Shown here: positions 34,540 to 44,257 of the stretch, piece after piece | Numbering within the stretch: the first letter of the stretch is position 1 | Layout: every line of letters starts with the position of its first letter | Origin: Candidatus Dechloromonas phosphorivorans | GTDB lineage: Bacteria; Pseudomonadota; Gammaproteobacteria; Burkholderiales; Rhodocyclaceae | NCBI GenBank assembly: GCA_016714975.1 | Contig: JADKBR010000001.1 | Coordinates: 62,001-126,000 of the forward strand | Direction of reading: 5' to 3' | DNA: 64,000 nucleotides | Notes under the pieces: model-generated | Seen by the model: the letters and a program-made list of their open reading frames with translations, nothing else | Told to the model about the DNA's origin: nothing | Databases searched by the model: none | Translations under genes and position numbers: made by a program

Positions 34540-37143
34540 ATGAAACGTACTCCACTGGCCGCTATTGTGGCTATCGCCATCGCCGCAGGTATCTGGGCGT
34601 ATCAGAGCGACACCCGCCCGCTCGGCGAGGTCCATGCTCAGAACACCACGGTCGCGGCACCGACAGCGCCGCCCGGCAAGCAGATTCCGGAGCCCTCCGC
34701 AGTCGATCAGGACGCCCCGTACCAAGAAGCCTGTGCCCGCGAGGGGCTGAACGAATCGGAATGCGTCGGCCGGCTGATCTGGTTCAAGGCCACCGGCGGC
34801 AACGAGCGTTTTCACACCTACACCTTTCAGCAGCGCATCGGCGTCCTCGTCGACTGGTACCGCGTCCTGCGCGCCGACCAGCGCGACGACCGCTTCTGGG
34901 CCTGGGGCATCATCAATGACCCGGCATGCTGCAAGCCAGGCGATCCCGAATGCCCGGCGAAGTCGGCCGCGGAGACCTACGGTTTCGACTGGTGCCCGGG
35001 CGACGATGTGCTGCTCAAGTACGTCGGCAAGACGGGTTATGTCGACCCGGCCTGCGGCCTCAAGGATGCCACCCTTGACCCCGATGATCCGCACAGCCAG
35101 GGCGGCAAGGCGGATCAGCGTCATTCCGCCTGTGATCTGAAGTTCGGCACCTCGACCGGCGCCCTCGGCATTCGCAAGTTCCCCAACCCGCGCTTTGACG
35201 CCGCCAGGTGGAAGCAGTTGAACAGCGACCTCGCCTCATGGTCCGGTTTCGCCACGACCAAGGCCGCCGCCACCGGCATCGAATCCGACCAGCGCGTGAG
35301 CAAACTGGCCGACGCCTCGGTCGAGCCGCCCTTCCTGATCGGCACATCTTGCGGCTCCTGCCACATCGCCTTCGACCCGCTCAATCCCCCCGCCGACCCG
35401 GCGCACCCGAAGTGGGAAAACATCAAGGGGCTGATCGGCAACCAGTACACCCGCATGTCCGAACTGCTCGGCTCCGGCATGCCCAAGAGCAGCCTCGAAT
35501 ATCAGATGTTCGCCCACGCCCGGCCGGGCGTGACTGATACCTCGGCCCTGTCCCACGACCAGATCAACAATCCTGGCACCATCAACGCGCTGATCAACGT
35601 CGCCCAGCGTCCGGTGTTCAAGGGAGAATTGGTCACCAAGTGGCGCAAGGCCGCCACCTGCGGCACCGAAAAAGACGAAGGAAAATGCTGGTGCGAACCG
35701 GGCCGCGACGGCAAGTGCTGGCAGAAAAGCCTGCGTGACGACGACACCACCACGGTTTACCTGGGTGGCCAGAAGGTCGTGCTGCCCGGTGTGCATCACA
35801 TCCTGAAAGGCGGCGAGGATTCGATCGGCGCCCTGGAAGCGATCCAGCGCGTCTATTTCAACATCGGCTCGTGCTCCGAGCAGTGCTGGGTCAATCACTT
35901 CGCCGACATGCGCCAGGTCGATCCCCAGCAACGCGGCTTCGGCCAGACGTCATTCGACATCGGCCAGTGCCGGCGCGACTGCCCCAACTTCCGGGCGGTC
36001 GAGGACCGCCTGCAGAATCTCCTCGATTTCTTCGCTTCCGCCGAATCCGATCAAACCGACCTGCATGCCGCCCGCGCCAAGACCCGGAAGGTCGCCTATA
36101 CGCCAGCCGATCTCGCCGCCGACCTTGACAAGGAATTCGGCAAGGGTGCGGTCAGCCGCGGCCAGACGGTATTTGCCGATAACTGTGCGCGCTGCCATTC
36201 GAGCCTCCCGGAAGATGCGAACGGTCCGTTCAAGAACCGCGACTTCGCTGCCCCCAACGAAGCACATCCGCGCAAGGTACGCGCCGATTTCCTGGGCAAC
36301 GACCAGTCGACGCCAGTCACCGAGGTTGGCACCTTCCGCTGCCGGTCCCTGCACTCCAATCATAAGATCGGCCACCTGTACATGGAATATGCTTCCGGCA
36401 CGGTACACCAGCGGCCGCTGGTGGCGGACATCCCGGAGCGTAACGAACTCAAGGACGGCGGTCGTGGTTATCTGCGCAACATCTCGCTGGTCAATGTCTG
36501 GGCCACCGCGCCGTTCATGCACAACAACGCCATCGGCCCCGAAATCTGCGGCAATCCAGCGAACAAGGATAACGATTTTCACCGCGCCCGCTACGTCGAC
36601 CGCGACGGCAAGCTGCTCGCCAATCAGCCCGACTGTCTGCGCTACGACCCGACCGTCGATGGCCGCTTCGAGCTCTACAAGCTCTCCATGGTCGAGTTGC
36701 TGCACCCGAAGGAACGCGGCAGCAAGCGCACCCTGACCAATTCCGACCTGATCATCGACGTCGGCATACGCCCCCTCGAAGGCAAGACCGAGAAGCCTCT
36801 GGGTGGATTCGGCCAGGTACGGATCCCCGAGGGCACCAGCGCCGGTTTCCTCAACGGATTGCAGCACAAGCAACTGATCGGTGACCTCTTCCTTGCCAAG
36901 CGCGACCCGGCAAGACTCGAAGCTACCGGCAAGAAGGAACTGACGCCAACCCTGGCAGCCATGGCCGATGAGGTGCTGAAGCATCCGGCGCGCTTTGTCG
37001 ACATCCTCCGCGAGAAGCGCGATTTCCTCAGCGCCAACTACCAGACCTGCACCCAGGAGATCGAAAACGAGGGCCACCGCTTCGGCGAAGATCTTTCCGA
37101 AGCCGACAAGAAGGCGCTCACTGCCTTCCTCGCCACACTCTAG
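34540..37143 (+). CDS. Large exported diheme c-type cytochrome, RoxA-like
   Basis: An 867-residue protein with an N-terminal signal segment (MKRTPLAAIVAIAIAAGIWA) and two heme-attachment motifs, CGSCH (about residue 271) and CARCH (about 549). Between them are many further cysteines (PACCKPGDPEC, CSEQCW, CRRDCPNF) that could form disulfides. After the second heme is ISLVNVWATAPFMHNNAIG, the segment shared with RoxA/MauG-like diheme proteins such as rubber oxygenase. RoxA itself is shorter (about 680 residues). It has AGGAG before the start and leads a five-gene array. It may be an oxidase or oxygenase or an electron carrier; its substrate is unknown. Confidence 0.78.
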   Translation: MKRTPLAAIVAIAIAAGIWAYQSDTRPLGEVHAQNTTVAAPTAPPGKQIPEPSAVDQDAPYQEACAREGLNESECVGRLIWFKATGGNERFHTYTFQQRIGVLVDWYRVLRADQRDDRFWAWGIINDPACCKPGDPECPAKSAAETYGFDWCPGDDVLLKYVGKTGYVDPACGLKDATLDPDDPHSQGGKADQRHSACDLKFGTSTGALGIRKFPNPRFDAARWKQLNSDLASWSGFATTKAAATGIESDQRVSKLADASVEPPFLIGTSCGSCHIAFDPLNPPADPAHPKWENIKGLIGNQYTRMSELLGSGMPKSSLEYQMFAHARPGVTDTSALSHDQINNPGTINALINVAQRPVFKGELVTKWRKAATCGTEKDEGKCWCEPGRDGKCWQKSLRDDDTTTVYLGGQKVVLPGVHHILKGGEDSIGALEAIQRVYFNIGSCSEQCWVNHFADMRQVDPQQRGFGQTSFDIGQCRRDCPNFRAVEDRLQNLLDFFASAESDQTDLHAARAKTRKVAYTPADLAADLDKEFGKGAVSRGQTVFADNCARCHSSLPEDANGPFKNRDFAAPNEAHPRKVRADFLGNDQSTPVTEVGTFRCRSLHSNHKIGHLYMEYASGTVHQRPLVADIPERNELKDGGRGYLRNISLVNVWATAPFMHNNAIGPEICGNPANKDNDFHRARYVDRDGKLLANQPDCLRYDPTVDGRFELYKLSMVELLHPKERGSKRTLTNSDLIIDVGIRPLEGKTEKPLGGFGQVRIPEGTSAGFLNGLQHKQLIGDLFLAKRDPARLEATGKKELTPTLAAMADEVLKHPARFVDILREKRDFLSANYQTCTQEIENEGHRFGEDLSEADKKALTAFLATL

Positions 37144-37162
37144 GAACCGGGAGATCACGATC

Positions 37163-38047
37163 ATGGGACTGCCGAAAAAACTCGCCCTGCACACGGGCCT
37201 CGCCGTCCTGGCGACTCTCGCTCTGGCTGCCTGCACCCGGCCGGAACCACCCAATATCGCCTTCGCCCCGTACGACAAGGCCTACCAGTCGAAGCTGGAT
37301 CTTGCCCAGGTCGATTACAAGTACCCCATTGCCCCGACGGAACTGGCGAAGATCACGCCTGACTGGCTGGCCAAGCTGGATCAGGAACAACTGGACCAGA
37401 TCTACGCTCGGCTCACTGCCGGCCCCATCCCCGACGGTGCCTTCGACGGACGCATCCTGCTGCCGCGCGGGGAAACCGGCAAGTTCCGGCTCTCCGAGAC
37501 TGTCGGTGGGTTTACCGGCACGGCGCTGCATCTCAAGGGCCTGGTCATCGAGGATGTCGGCGAGGCACTCTGGCGCGGCAAGGTATTCTTCCGTGATGAG
37601 CGGGTGCTGCGCAACCGCATCGAAGACCTGTCGATACTGAAAAATATGGGCCTCGTCGAAGGCGAGCCGAAGAAGATGAGCTACGGCGGCAAGGAAACCT
37701 GGCTGCTCTTTCCGGCCAAGCTCTACTGCGGCCAAAGCCTGCTCGATGCGCGCCGGGAGTCGATCATCATCGATTATTTTTTCACCGACGAAATCCCCGG
37801 TTATCAGGAAAACCCGGATTACCTGGCAGGACGCCGCGGCCTCAAGGTGCGTGATGAAATCCGCATGATCCGGCCCGGCCTCTACCTCGGTCGCGCCTAT
37901 CTCGACCGTGGCTTCGCCCTCAATTTCACCCTCTACGACAAAGCCAGCGACGATCGGGCGCGCGAGGAATTTGTCAAGACCGGCAAGGTCCAGGAGGATT
38001 GCTGGCCCGGCACCCAGGCCCGGCCCGTCGCCGCCGCCAAACCCTGA
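37163..38047 (+). CDS. Predicted lipoprotein of the cytochrome array
   Basis: A 294-residue protein with a lipoprotein signal (LAVLATLALAACTR, lipobox LAAC). It has no heme motif. The body alternates beta and helical segments and includes GETGKFRLSETVGGFTGTALHLKG. I recognise no family. The gene is 19 bases after the first cytochrome gene with GGGAG before the ATG, so the product is probably a membrane-bound partner of these cytochromes. Confidence 0.72.
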   Translation: MGLPKKLALHTGLAVLATLALAACTRPEPPNIAFAPYDKAYQSKLDLAQVDYKYPIAPTELAKITPDWLAKLDQEQLDQIYARLTAGPIPDGAFDGRILLPRGETGKFRLSETVGGFTGTALHLKGLVIEDVGEALWRGKVFFRDERVLRNRIEDLSILKNMGLVEGEPKKMSYGGKETWLLFPAKLYCGQSLLDARRESIIIDYFFTDEIPGYQENPDYLAGRRGLKVRDEIRMIRPGLYLGRAYLDRGFALNFTLYDKASDDRAREEFVKTGKVQEDCWPGTQARPVAAAKP

Positions 38048-38075
38048 CGCTCCACATCAGCGATGGCATCCCTTC

Positions 38076-40235
38076 ATGAGCCTGCGCAACCTCCTCCTGG
38101 CCGGCGTGCTTGGGCTGCTCGGCCCGGGGTCGGTCATGTCGGCAGCGGCTGAAGCCCTCGCCTCGCTGCCGACCTGGGTTATCGACCCGGCCACCCCCGG
38201 CGCCAACCTGCCCCCCGCCGGTCGCTCGCTTTTCGACCAGCTTTTCGCCGTTGACCGCAACGGAAAGGCGGCCATCGAATTGCCCTTCCCTTTCCCCGCG
38301 CTCCTCGCCCGCCTCGATGCCCAACTCGCCCAGGACCCGGCCAGTCCCTTGCCGCCCGCCAAACGGATCCTGATTCCTCTCGGGCGCTCCCTGCAGCGCA
38401 CCGCTGCTGCACCGGACTACTTCGCCTATCCCCGCGTCGTGGTTGCCGTCGATGGCGAACCAGCCTCGGCCGCCACGCTCTTCCTCAAGGACCGGCTCTA
38501 CATCGGCTACCAGGAGAAATCCGCCGTGCTCGAGGTCATCAGCTACAACGAGGCCGCCGGCCGCTTCGAGTTCCAGCTGGTCAAGGACTACCGGGCCGGC
38601 GGCCAGCCGCAAGTGGTCTATGCCCCCCGCATGGTGTGTTTTGCCTGCCATCAGAATGGCGCGCCCATCTTTTCCCGCGCCCTGTGGGATGAGACCAATG
38701 CCAATCCCCAGGTGTCAGCACTGCTCGCCGCCGGTGGCCGCGGTTTCTACGGCATCCCCACCGAGCGGGGCGTGGATGTCCCCTATGCCATCGACAACGC
38801 CACCGAGCGCGCCAACCGCTTTGCCCTGACCCAGCGTCTGTGGCGGGAAGGCTGCGGCGATGCTGACCTGTCCGCCCGACGCTGCCGGGCCGGCCTGTTT
38901 TCCGCCGCCCTTCGCCACGCCCTCGCCGGGGGCCAGGTGTGGTTGCCGGATCCAGACTTCGAGCAAGCGGTAAGCGCCAAACTGCGAGCCACCGCCCGCC
39001 ACCGCTGGCCGGGCGGGCTGGCGATCGGCAACCCCGATCTGCCCAACCGCAACCCCCTGCAAGGCATGACCATCTGGCCAGCCAATGACGCCGCGCGTAC
39101 CGTCTTCTCCAACGTCCCGGCCCGCTTCGAACCCCTGGCCCCGCGTCCGCCCCAAGCCCTTTGGCAAGCCGAAGCACCGAGCGCGGTCAGCACCCTGATT
39201 GCCGGGCTGGCGGAATTCGTGGCAGCCCCGGACCGTGGCCGCCTTGAAGTGGCACTCTCCAGGCAAGCGAATGTCGTCACCGAGCGCGTGACCGCGTCCT
39301 GCCAGATCGAAGCCAGCGCGCCAGCATCGCGTTGGTCGGTGCGCTGCGCACCGCGCCCCGGGCAGTCGGGGCCAACACTGGCCGGCATCCTGTCCGTGGT
39401 TGCTGGCCGGCCGACAAGCGGTCATCTCAGCCGGTTGACCTTGCCCGGCGGCACCGCCCTGAGCAACCTCGAACTGCTCACTGTGGGCAGGTCTTCGGCC
39501 GCTGGCGCCGTATTCCTCCCCCGGGTCAACGGACGTCTCGCACGCAGCGCTGAAGGAAACGCCATTCACCGCCTGGAATTCCGCCGTAGCGCGAGCAACC
39601 CGGCGAGCGGTGAGGTGGTGCTCGAGATTCGCCTGGAGTTTTCCGCCGTCGAGCGGGCCATGGCGGCCTTGATTGAAAGCACCAAAGGCGAAACCCTCTT
39701 CGCCCCCGACACGATTCCACGACAAGCGATGATGGCGGCAGTCTTCAAGCAACTTGGCCTGCCTGCACAGCCCACATGCTGCGCTGCCGCCCAGACACTG
39801 CCTGCACCCCGCCTCGAAGTTGCAGTGCTCGCCCCCGGCGCCAGGGCAAGCGTCGCGGTGGACGGTTCCCTGCAAGCCTTTTTTCCCTACTGCGCGGCTT
39901 GCCATCGGACCGCGGAGACTTTCCCGCCAAATTTTCTTGCCGGTGACAGCACCCAGGTCGCGGCCCGGCTGCGCCAATGCGCCCCGCGGCTTTATGTGCG
40001 TCTAGCCATGGCCGATGTGCCTGCGGAGCAGCGGGACAAGACACCCATGCCGCCAGAAACCGTCCTGCCAGCCTTTGCCACCGATGTCAAAGGCTGGCAC
40101 GCCAGCCCGGTCCGCGCCACTCTGCTCGCCCAGGTCGATGATTGGCTGCATACCGAAACTGGCCAGCCGCCGAACCTCAAGCAACTGCTGGCCGGTGGCT
40201 ACGAAGCCCTGCGCCCCTGCCTGGCGGCACCATGA
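38076..40235 (+). CDS. Exported diheme c-type cytochrome, unusual family
   Basis: A 719-residue exported protein (signal segment MSLRNLLLAGVLGLLGPGS) with CFACH (about residue 188) and CAACH (about 606), more than 400 residues apart. Unlike its neighbours it lacks the LHNGS-type segment, and its central part is a beta-rich region with no motif I recognise. The C-terminal heme region has KTPMPPETVLPAFATDVKGW. It starts 28 bases after the lipoprotein gene, without a clear ribosome site. It probably works with the flanking cytochromes. Confidence 0.72.
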   Translation: MSLRNLLLAGVLGLLGPGSVMSAAAEALASLPTWVIDPATPGANLPPAGRSLFDQLFAVDRNGKAAIELPFPFPALLARLDAQLAQDPASPLPPAKRILIPLGRSLQRTAAAPDYFAYPRVVVAVDGEPASAATLFLKDRLYIGYQEKSAVLEVISYNEAAGRFEFQLVKDYRAGGQPQVVYAPRMVCFACHQNGAPIFSRALWDETNANPQVSALLAAGGRGFYGIPTERGVDVPYAIDNATERANRFALTQRLWREGCGDADLSARRCRAGLFSAALRHALAGGQVWLPDPDFEQAVSAKLRATARHRWPGGLAIGNPDLPNRNPLQGMTIWPANDAARTVFSNVPARFEPLAPRPPQALWQAEAPSAVSTLIAGLAEFVAAPDRGRLEVALSRQANVVTERVTASCQIEASAPASRWSVRCAPRPGQSGPTLAGILSVVAGRPTSGHLSRLTLPGGTALSNLELLTVGRSSAAGAVFLPRVNGRLARSAEGNAIHRLEFRRSASNPASGEVVLEIRLEFSAVERAMAALIESTKGETLFAPDTIPRQAMMAAVFKQLGLPAQPTCCAAAQTLPAPRLEVAVLAPGARASVAVDGSLQAFFPYCAACHRTAETFPPNFLAGDSTQVAARLRQCAPRLYVRLAMADVPAEQRDKTPMPPETVLPAFATDVKGWHASPVRATLLAQVDDWLHTETGQPPNLKQLLAGGYEALRPCLAAP

Positions 40236-40263
40236 ATCAGCGCAACATGAAAGGGAGAACACC

Positions 40264-41781
40264 ATGAATGAAGAACTCGAACAAGCTGCAAGTCCCTGGA
40301 AAAGGCGCTTCATTGTCCTCTTCGTCCTGACCGTGGCACTGCCGCTCCTGATCGGCCTGATCCTCCAGAGGCGTTTCGGCACGGATGTCCCCGTCGATTA
40401 CGCCAGCCCAACCGAGCATTTCAAGTACGGGTCGACCGGCGGCGAACACGAAATGGGCTTCCCCTACTGGATCTGGCGGGCCCTGCCCGAAATCTGCCCG
40501 CAATACCTGCCGGGCAAGGGCTACCAGTCGCTGGGCATGATCTACGAAAAGAACCCCGATGGCAGCGATCGGGATGTACCGATCGGCACCTCCAAGCGTC
40601 GCTACCAGGGTATTGACCGCGTCTTCGTCAATTGCGCCGCCTGCCACACCAGTACCGTGCGCACTGCAGCCGACCAGCCGCCAACCGTTGTCCTCGGCAT
40701 GCCTGCTGCGACTTTCAACATGAAGGGCTTCGAGGAGTTCTTCTTCCGTTGTGCGGCCGATCCGAAGTTCTCGAAGGAATACATCCTGCCGGAGATCGCG
40801 CGCCAGGGCGGCGATCTCGACCTGCTCGATCGCACCCTCGTTTACCCCGTCGCCATCGCCATCATGCGCGACCGGGTGCTGGCGCTGGCCGGGCGTTTCG
40901 ACTGGGTGTTCAAGCAGAAGGAATGGGGACCGGGCCGGGTCGACACCTTCAATTCGGCCAAGGTGATCTTCAATTTCCCGATGGCTCACCTCGACCCGAA
41001 GGAACTTGATGCTCCCGCCGACTTTCCCTCGCTCTGGCGACAGCGCCAGCGCAAGGAGCCGAAGGAAATGCAACTGCACTGGGACGGCAACAACACGACG
41101 GTCGAGGAACGCAACAAGAGCGCCGCCTTCGGCACCGGAACGACACCGCCCACCATCGATCTCGCCCGCATCAAGCGCGTCGAGGCCTGGATCATGGACG
41201 CCACTCCGCCCAGTTTTGGCGACTTTTTCCCGGTCGACCGCAAGCTCGCCGCCAAGGGAGCCCCGATCTACCAACAATACTGCGCGGCCTGTCACGGCGC
41301 CTCGGGCAGCGACTTCACCGGCGAATACGTCGGCCAGGTGGTGCCGCTGACCAAGATCGGCACCGACCGTCGCCGCCTCGATTCCTACAGCTACACATTG
41401 GCGGTGAACCAGGCCACCCTCTACGCCGGTTACCCATGGCGCTTCACCCATTTCACCAAGACTCATGGCTATGCCAACATGCCCCTGGATGGCCTCTGGT
41501 TGCGAGCGCCCTTCCTCCACAACGGCTCGGTACCCAGCCTGCGCGACCTGCTCGAACCGGCTGCCAAACGGCCGAGAGCCTTCTTCCGCGGCAACGACGT
41601 CTATGACCCGGTCAAGGTCGGCTTCGTCTCCAATCGGCCCGCAGCCAACGGTGCCAAACTGTTCCGCTTCGATACGACTGTTTCGGGCAACGGCAATGGC
41701 GGCCACGAGGGCAAGGCCTACGGCACCGACCTGAGTGCGGCCGAAAAGACGGCGCTGGTCGAGTTCCTCAAGACATTCTGA
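40264..41781 (+). CDS. Membrane-anchored RoxA-like diheme cytochrome c (1)
   Basis: A 505-residue protein with a single N-terminal membrane anchor (about residues 16-35) and CAACH motifs at about 124 and 340. The segment LDGLWLRAPFLHNGSVPSL then RDLLEPAAKRPRAFF is the signature of RoxA-like diheme proteins. It is a paralogue of the next gene: both share (R/H)FKYGS, PYWI near the start and the end motif ALVEFLKTF. AAAGGGAG precedes the start. The periplasmic domain faces away from the anchor. Function unknown; electron transfer or oxygenase-type chemistry is possible. Confidence 0.8.
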   Translation: MNEELEQAASPWKRRFIVLFVLTVALPLLIGLILQRRFGTDVPVDYASPTEHFKYGSTGGEHEMGFPYWIWRALPEICPQYLPGKGYQSLGMIYEKNPDGSDRDVPIGTSKRRYQGIDRVFVNCAACHTSTVRTAADQPPTVVLGMPAATFNMKGFEEFFFRCAADPKFSKEYILPEIARQGGDLDLLDRTLVYPVAIAIMRDRVLALAGRFDWVFKQKEWGPGRVDTFNSAKVIFNFPMAHLDPKELDAPADFPSLWRQRQRKEPKEMQLHWDGNNTTVEERNKSAAFGTGTTPPTIDLARIKRVEAWIMDATPPSFGDFFPVDRKLAAKGAPIYQQYCAACHGASGSDFTGEYVGQVVPLTKIGTDRRRLDSYSYTLAVNQATLYAGYPWRFTHFTKTHGYANMPLDGLWLRAPFLHNGSVPSLRDLLEPAAKRPRAFFRGNDVYDPVKVGFVSNRPAANGAKLFRFDTTVSGNGNGGHEGKAYGTDLSAAEKTALVEFLKTF

Positions 41782-41795
41782 TAGGTGATGAGATC

Positions 41796-43274
41796 ATGAG
41801 TACCTCCTGCTCCTGCAAGACCTGGCTCAAGGCCATCGGCCTCACCCTGGCGGTCATCGCCATCATCGGTGCGATGATCGGCTATGATCGCGGATTCCGC
41901 GAGTACGCTCAGCCCGACTGGGTCACCGCCACCCCGGAAATGCGTTTCAAGTATGGCTCCATTGGCGCTGAGCACGACGCTGGCGTGCCGTACTGGATCT
42001 TTTATGTCCTTCCCAGGATATTCCCGGAAAAGCTGACCCAGGATGGCAAGGTCCAGCCCGGCGGCTATGCAGCCCTCGGCGTACCCTGGGAACTCGGCCA
42101 GGAACTGCCGGTGGGCTTCACCAAGAAGACCATCGGCTTTCCACGCGTCGCCAACAACTGCGCCGTCTGCCACACGACCAGCTATCGCGTCACGGCGGAT
42201 TCCAACCCCATCTTCGTCGTCGGAGGTTCGGCTCATACCACCAATGTCGAGGGCTTCTTCCGTTACCTGATCGACTGCGCCAGGGACCCGCGCTTCAACG
42301 CCGACATCCTGATGGCGGAGATCAACCGCGTGACCCAGCTCGACTGGCTCGACCGCTTGCTCTATCGCTTCCTGATCATCCCAATCACCAAGAAGCGCCT
42401 GCTGGAAAGGGAGGCCCAGTTTGCCTGGATCTACCGCCAGGATTTTCCTGATTGGGGCCGCGGACGCGACGACGCGATGAACCTGACCAAGTACTTCATG
42501 ATCAAGGCGCCGATGGATGACACTTTCGGGCCCACCGACATGCCCTCGGTGTGGAACCTGAAGAAGTACGTCTGGGACAAGGGCCACCGCATGAACTACG
42601 CCGGAGACAGCCACGACGCCACCTCGGTGATCATGGACTCGGCCCTCGGTCTGCTTGGCGCCGCTCCGGCCAACAAGAAGGAATTCGTCGGGCAGGTGCA
42701 GTGGCTGAAGGACTACCTCTCCGAACTGCCGCCACCGAAATACCCCTTCCCCATCAATACTGCCAAGGCAGCTGCCGGCCAGCCATTGTTCGAAGCCCAT
42801 TGCGCCAGTTGCCACACCAGTCACAAGACGGGCACCCCACTCCCGTTGGCCGAGGTCGGCACCGACCGGGGTCGGCTGGATTCCTGGAACAAGGGCGCAG
42901 CCATCAAGGCCAACCAGGTAGTCAAAGAGATGGGGCTGGAACGACGCGGCCTGGTCGAGGAAGACCTGACCGGCTACGTCGCCGCCTTCCTTGACGGCAT
43001 CTGGCTCAAGGCACCCTACCTGCACAACGGTTCGGTCCCGACCCTGCGTGACCTCCTCGAACCAGCCGCCAAGCGTCCGAAGGTCTTCTGGCGCGGCTAC
43101 GACGTCTATGACCAGGCCAGAGTCGGCTTCGTTACCGACACCCCGGAAGCCAGGCGGGTCGGAACCAGATTGGACACAGCAACCAAGGGGGGCAGCAACC
43201 AGGGGCATGAGTTCGGGACAACATTGTCGGCTACGGAAAAAGACGCTCTGGTCGAGTTTCTGAAGACCTTTTAG
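41796..43274 (+). CDS. Membrane-anchored RoxA-like diheme cytochrome c (2)
   Basis: A 492-residue paralogue of the preceding gene. It has an N-terminal anchor (LKAIGLTLAVIAIIGAMIG), CAVCH at about residue 122 and CASCH at about 336, and FLDGIWLKAPYLHNGSVPTL near the C-terminus. The N-terminus has SCSCK, outside any heme motif. The two genes are 14 bases apart and probably arose by tandem duplication. Together with the two upstream cytochromes the array provides eight CxxCH motifs. Confidence 0.8.
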   Translation: MSTSCSCKTWLKAIGLTLAVIAIIGAMIGYDRGFREYAQPDWVTATPEMRFKYGSIGAEHDAGVPYWIFYVLPRIFPEKLTQDGKVQPGGYAALGVPWELGQELPVGFTKKTIGFPRVANNCAVCHTTSYRVTADSNPIFVVGGSAHTTNVEGFFRYLIDCARDPRFNADILMAEINRVTQLDWLDRLLYRFLIIPITKKRLLEREAQFAWIYRQDFPDWGRGRDDAMNLTKYFMIKAPMDDTFGPTDMPSVWNLKKYVWDKGHRMNYAGDSHDATSVIMDSALGLLGAAPANKKEFVGQVQWLKDYLSELPPPKYPFPINTAKAAAGQPLFEAHCASCHTSHKTGTPLPLAEVGTDRGRLDSWNKGAAIKANQVVKEMGLERRGLVEEDLTGYVAAFLDGIWLKAPYLHNGSVPTLRDLLEPAAKRPKVFWRGYDVYDQARVGFVTDTPEARRVGTRLDTATKGGSNQGHEFGTTLSATEKDALVEFLKTF

Positions 43275-43339
43275 CAACGACGGCCGGCAACCTGGACAAC
43301 TTTTCGGCTCGTCATTCTCAACCTCGCCAGGAGGAAGGC

Positions 43340-44257
43340 ATGAGTGACATCTTCCTGAGTTACACGGAGCAGGATCGCGAACAGGCGCGGCGTATAGCGG
43401 CGGCGCTGGAATCAGTCGGCTGGGCGGTCTGGTGGGACCGCCGGATTCCCGCCGGTGAAACCTGGCGCAGCGTGCTTGAAGACGCCCTTCAGAACATGCG
43501 CTGCATGATCGTGCTGTGGTCTGCGCGGTCGATCGAAAGCGAGTGGGTTAGTGAGGAAGCCACCGAGGGACGCCGGTTGGAAAAGCTCGTTCCGGTACTG
43601 ATCGAGCCCGTTCGCCCGCCGGCGGGATTTCGCGAAATCCAGGCTGCCGATCTGACGAACTGGGATGGCTCACTCGAGTTCGAGGGCATGCGCATGCTGG
43701 TCGCCGACCTCGAGCACCTGCTGGGAAATCCGGTTCCCGGCGCGACGGACATCCCGAAGACATCAAGCGATCATGGCCACCCTTACGATCCAGCTGATCG
43801 GGCTGGTGGGGCAACTACAACGGACCGATGGAAAGGACGCGGATTGTCGGCCATCGCAGTGGTGGGCGCACTGCTGCTCGCCGCTGGGGCCGTGTTCTTT
43901 GCGCTGTCTTCGCGGGAACCGACAACGGTCACGCCTCAGGCAAGCGAGACCGGACCGCAGCAGCCCGCCAAGCCATCACCGGCGGAGCCCACCCTTGAGC
44001 CAGCAATACACTCGCCACCTGCGCCAGCGACAGTGACCAGCGCACCTCGGCAGCCCGCGCCAAAGACAACCACCCCTTCAGCAAACCCAGCTGCCGTTGC
44101 CAACCCCAATCTCGCGGCGCGACCCGCCGCCTCCAGACGCGCCGAAACGGCACGTGCGACAAGTACGCGCTGCGCCGATCTTGTCGCCAGGATTCAGTTG
44201 GGAGAATCGCTTTCCTACGAAGCGCAGGACACATTCCGGAAGGAGTGCCAGCAATGA
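43340..44257 (+). CDS. TIR-domain protein with transmembrane segment and Pro-rich tail
   Basis: A 305-residue protein. Residues 1-110 are a TIR domain: DIFLSYTEQDREQA (box 1 type), WAVWWDRRIPAGE, MIVLWSARSIESEW and SEEATEG, with a Glu three residues after the Trp as in NAD-cleaving TIRs. Residues about 168-190 are a single transmembrane helix. Beyond it is a Pro/Ala/Thr-rich region of about 90 residues and a short cysteine-containing C-terminal domain. The topology places TIR in the cytoplasm and the tail outside. GGAGGAAGG precedes the start. It overlaps the next gene by ATGA. Its role could be defence or signalling; no defence partner is evident. Confidence 0.82.
   Translation: MSDIFLSYTEQDREQARRIAAALESVGWAVWWDRRIPAGETWRSVLEDALQNMRCMIVLWSARSIESEWVSEEATEGRRLEKLVPVLIEPVRPPAGFREIQAADLTNWDGSLEFEGMRMLVADLEHLLGNPVPGATDIPKTSSDHGHPYDPADRAGGATTTDRWKGRGLSAIAVVGALLLAAGAVFFALSSREPTTVTPQASETGPQQPAKPSPAEPTLEPAIHSPPAPATVTSAPRQPAPKTTTPSANPAAVANPNLAARPAASRRAETARATSTRCADLVARIQLGESLSYEAQDTFRKECQQ

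Noticed and set aside
40237..43277. Two long minus-strand frames antisense to the paired cytochrome genes
   Set aside because: The plus strand encodes heme motifs, anchors and ribosome sites; the antisense frames have none.
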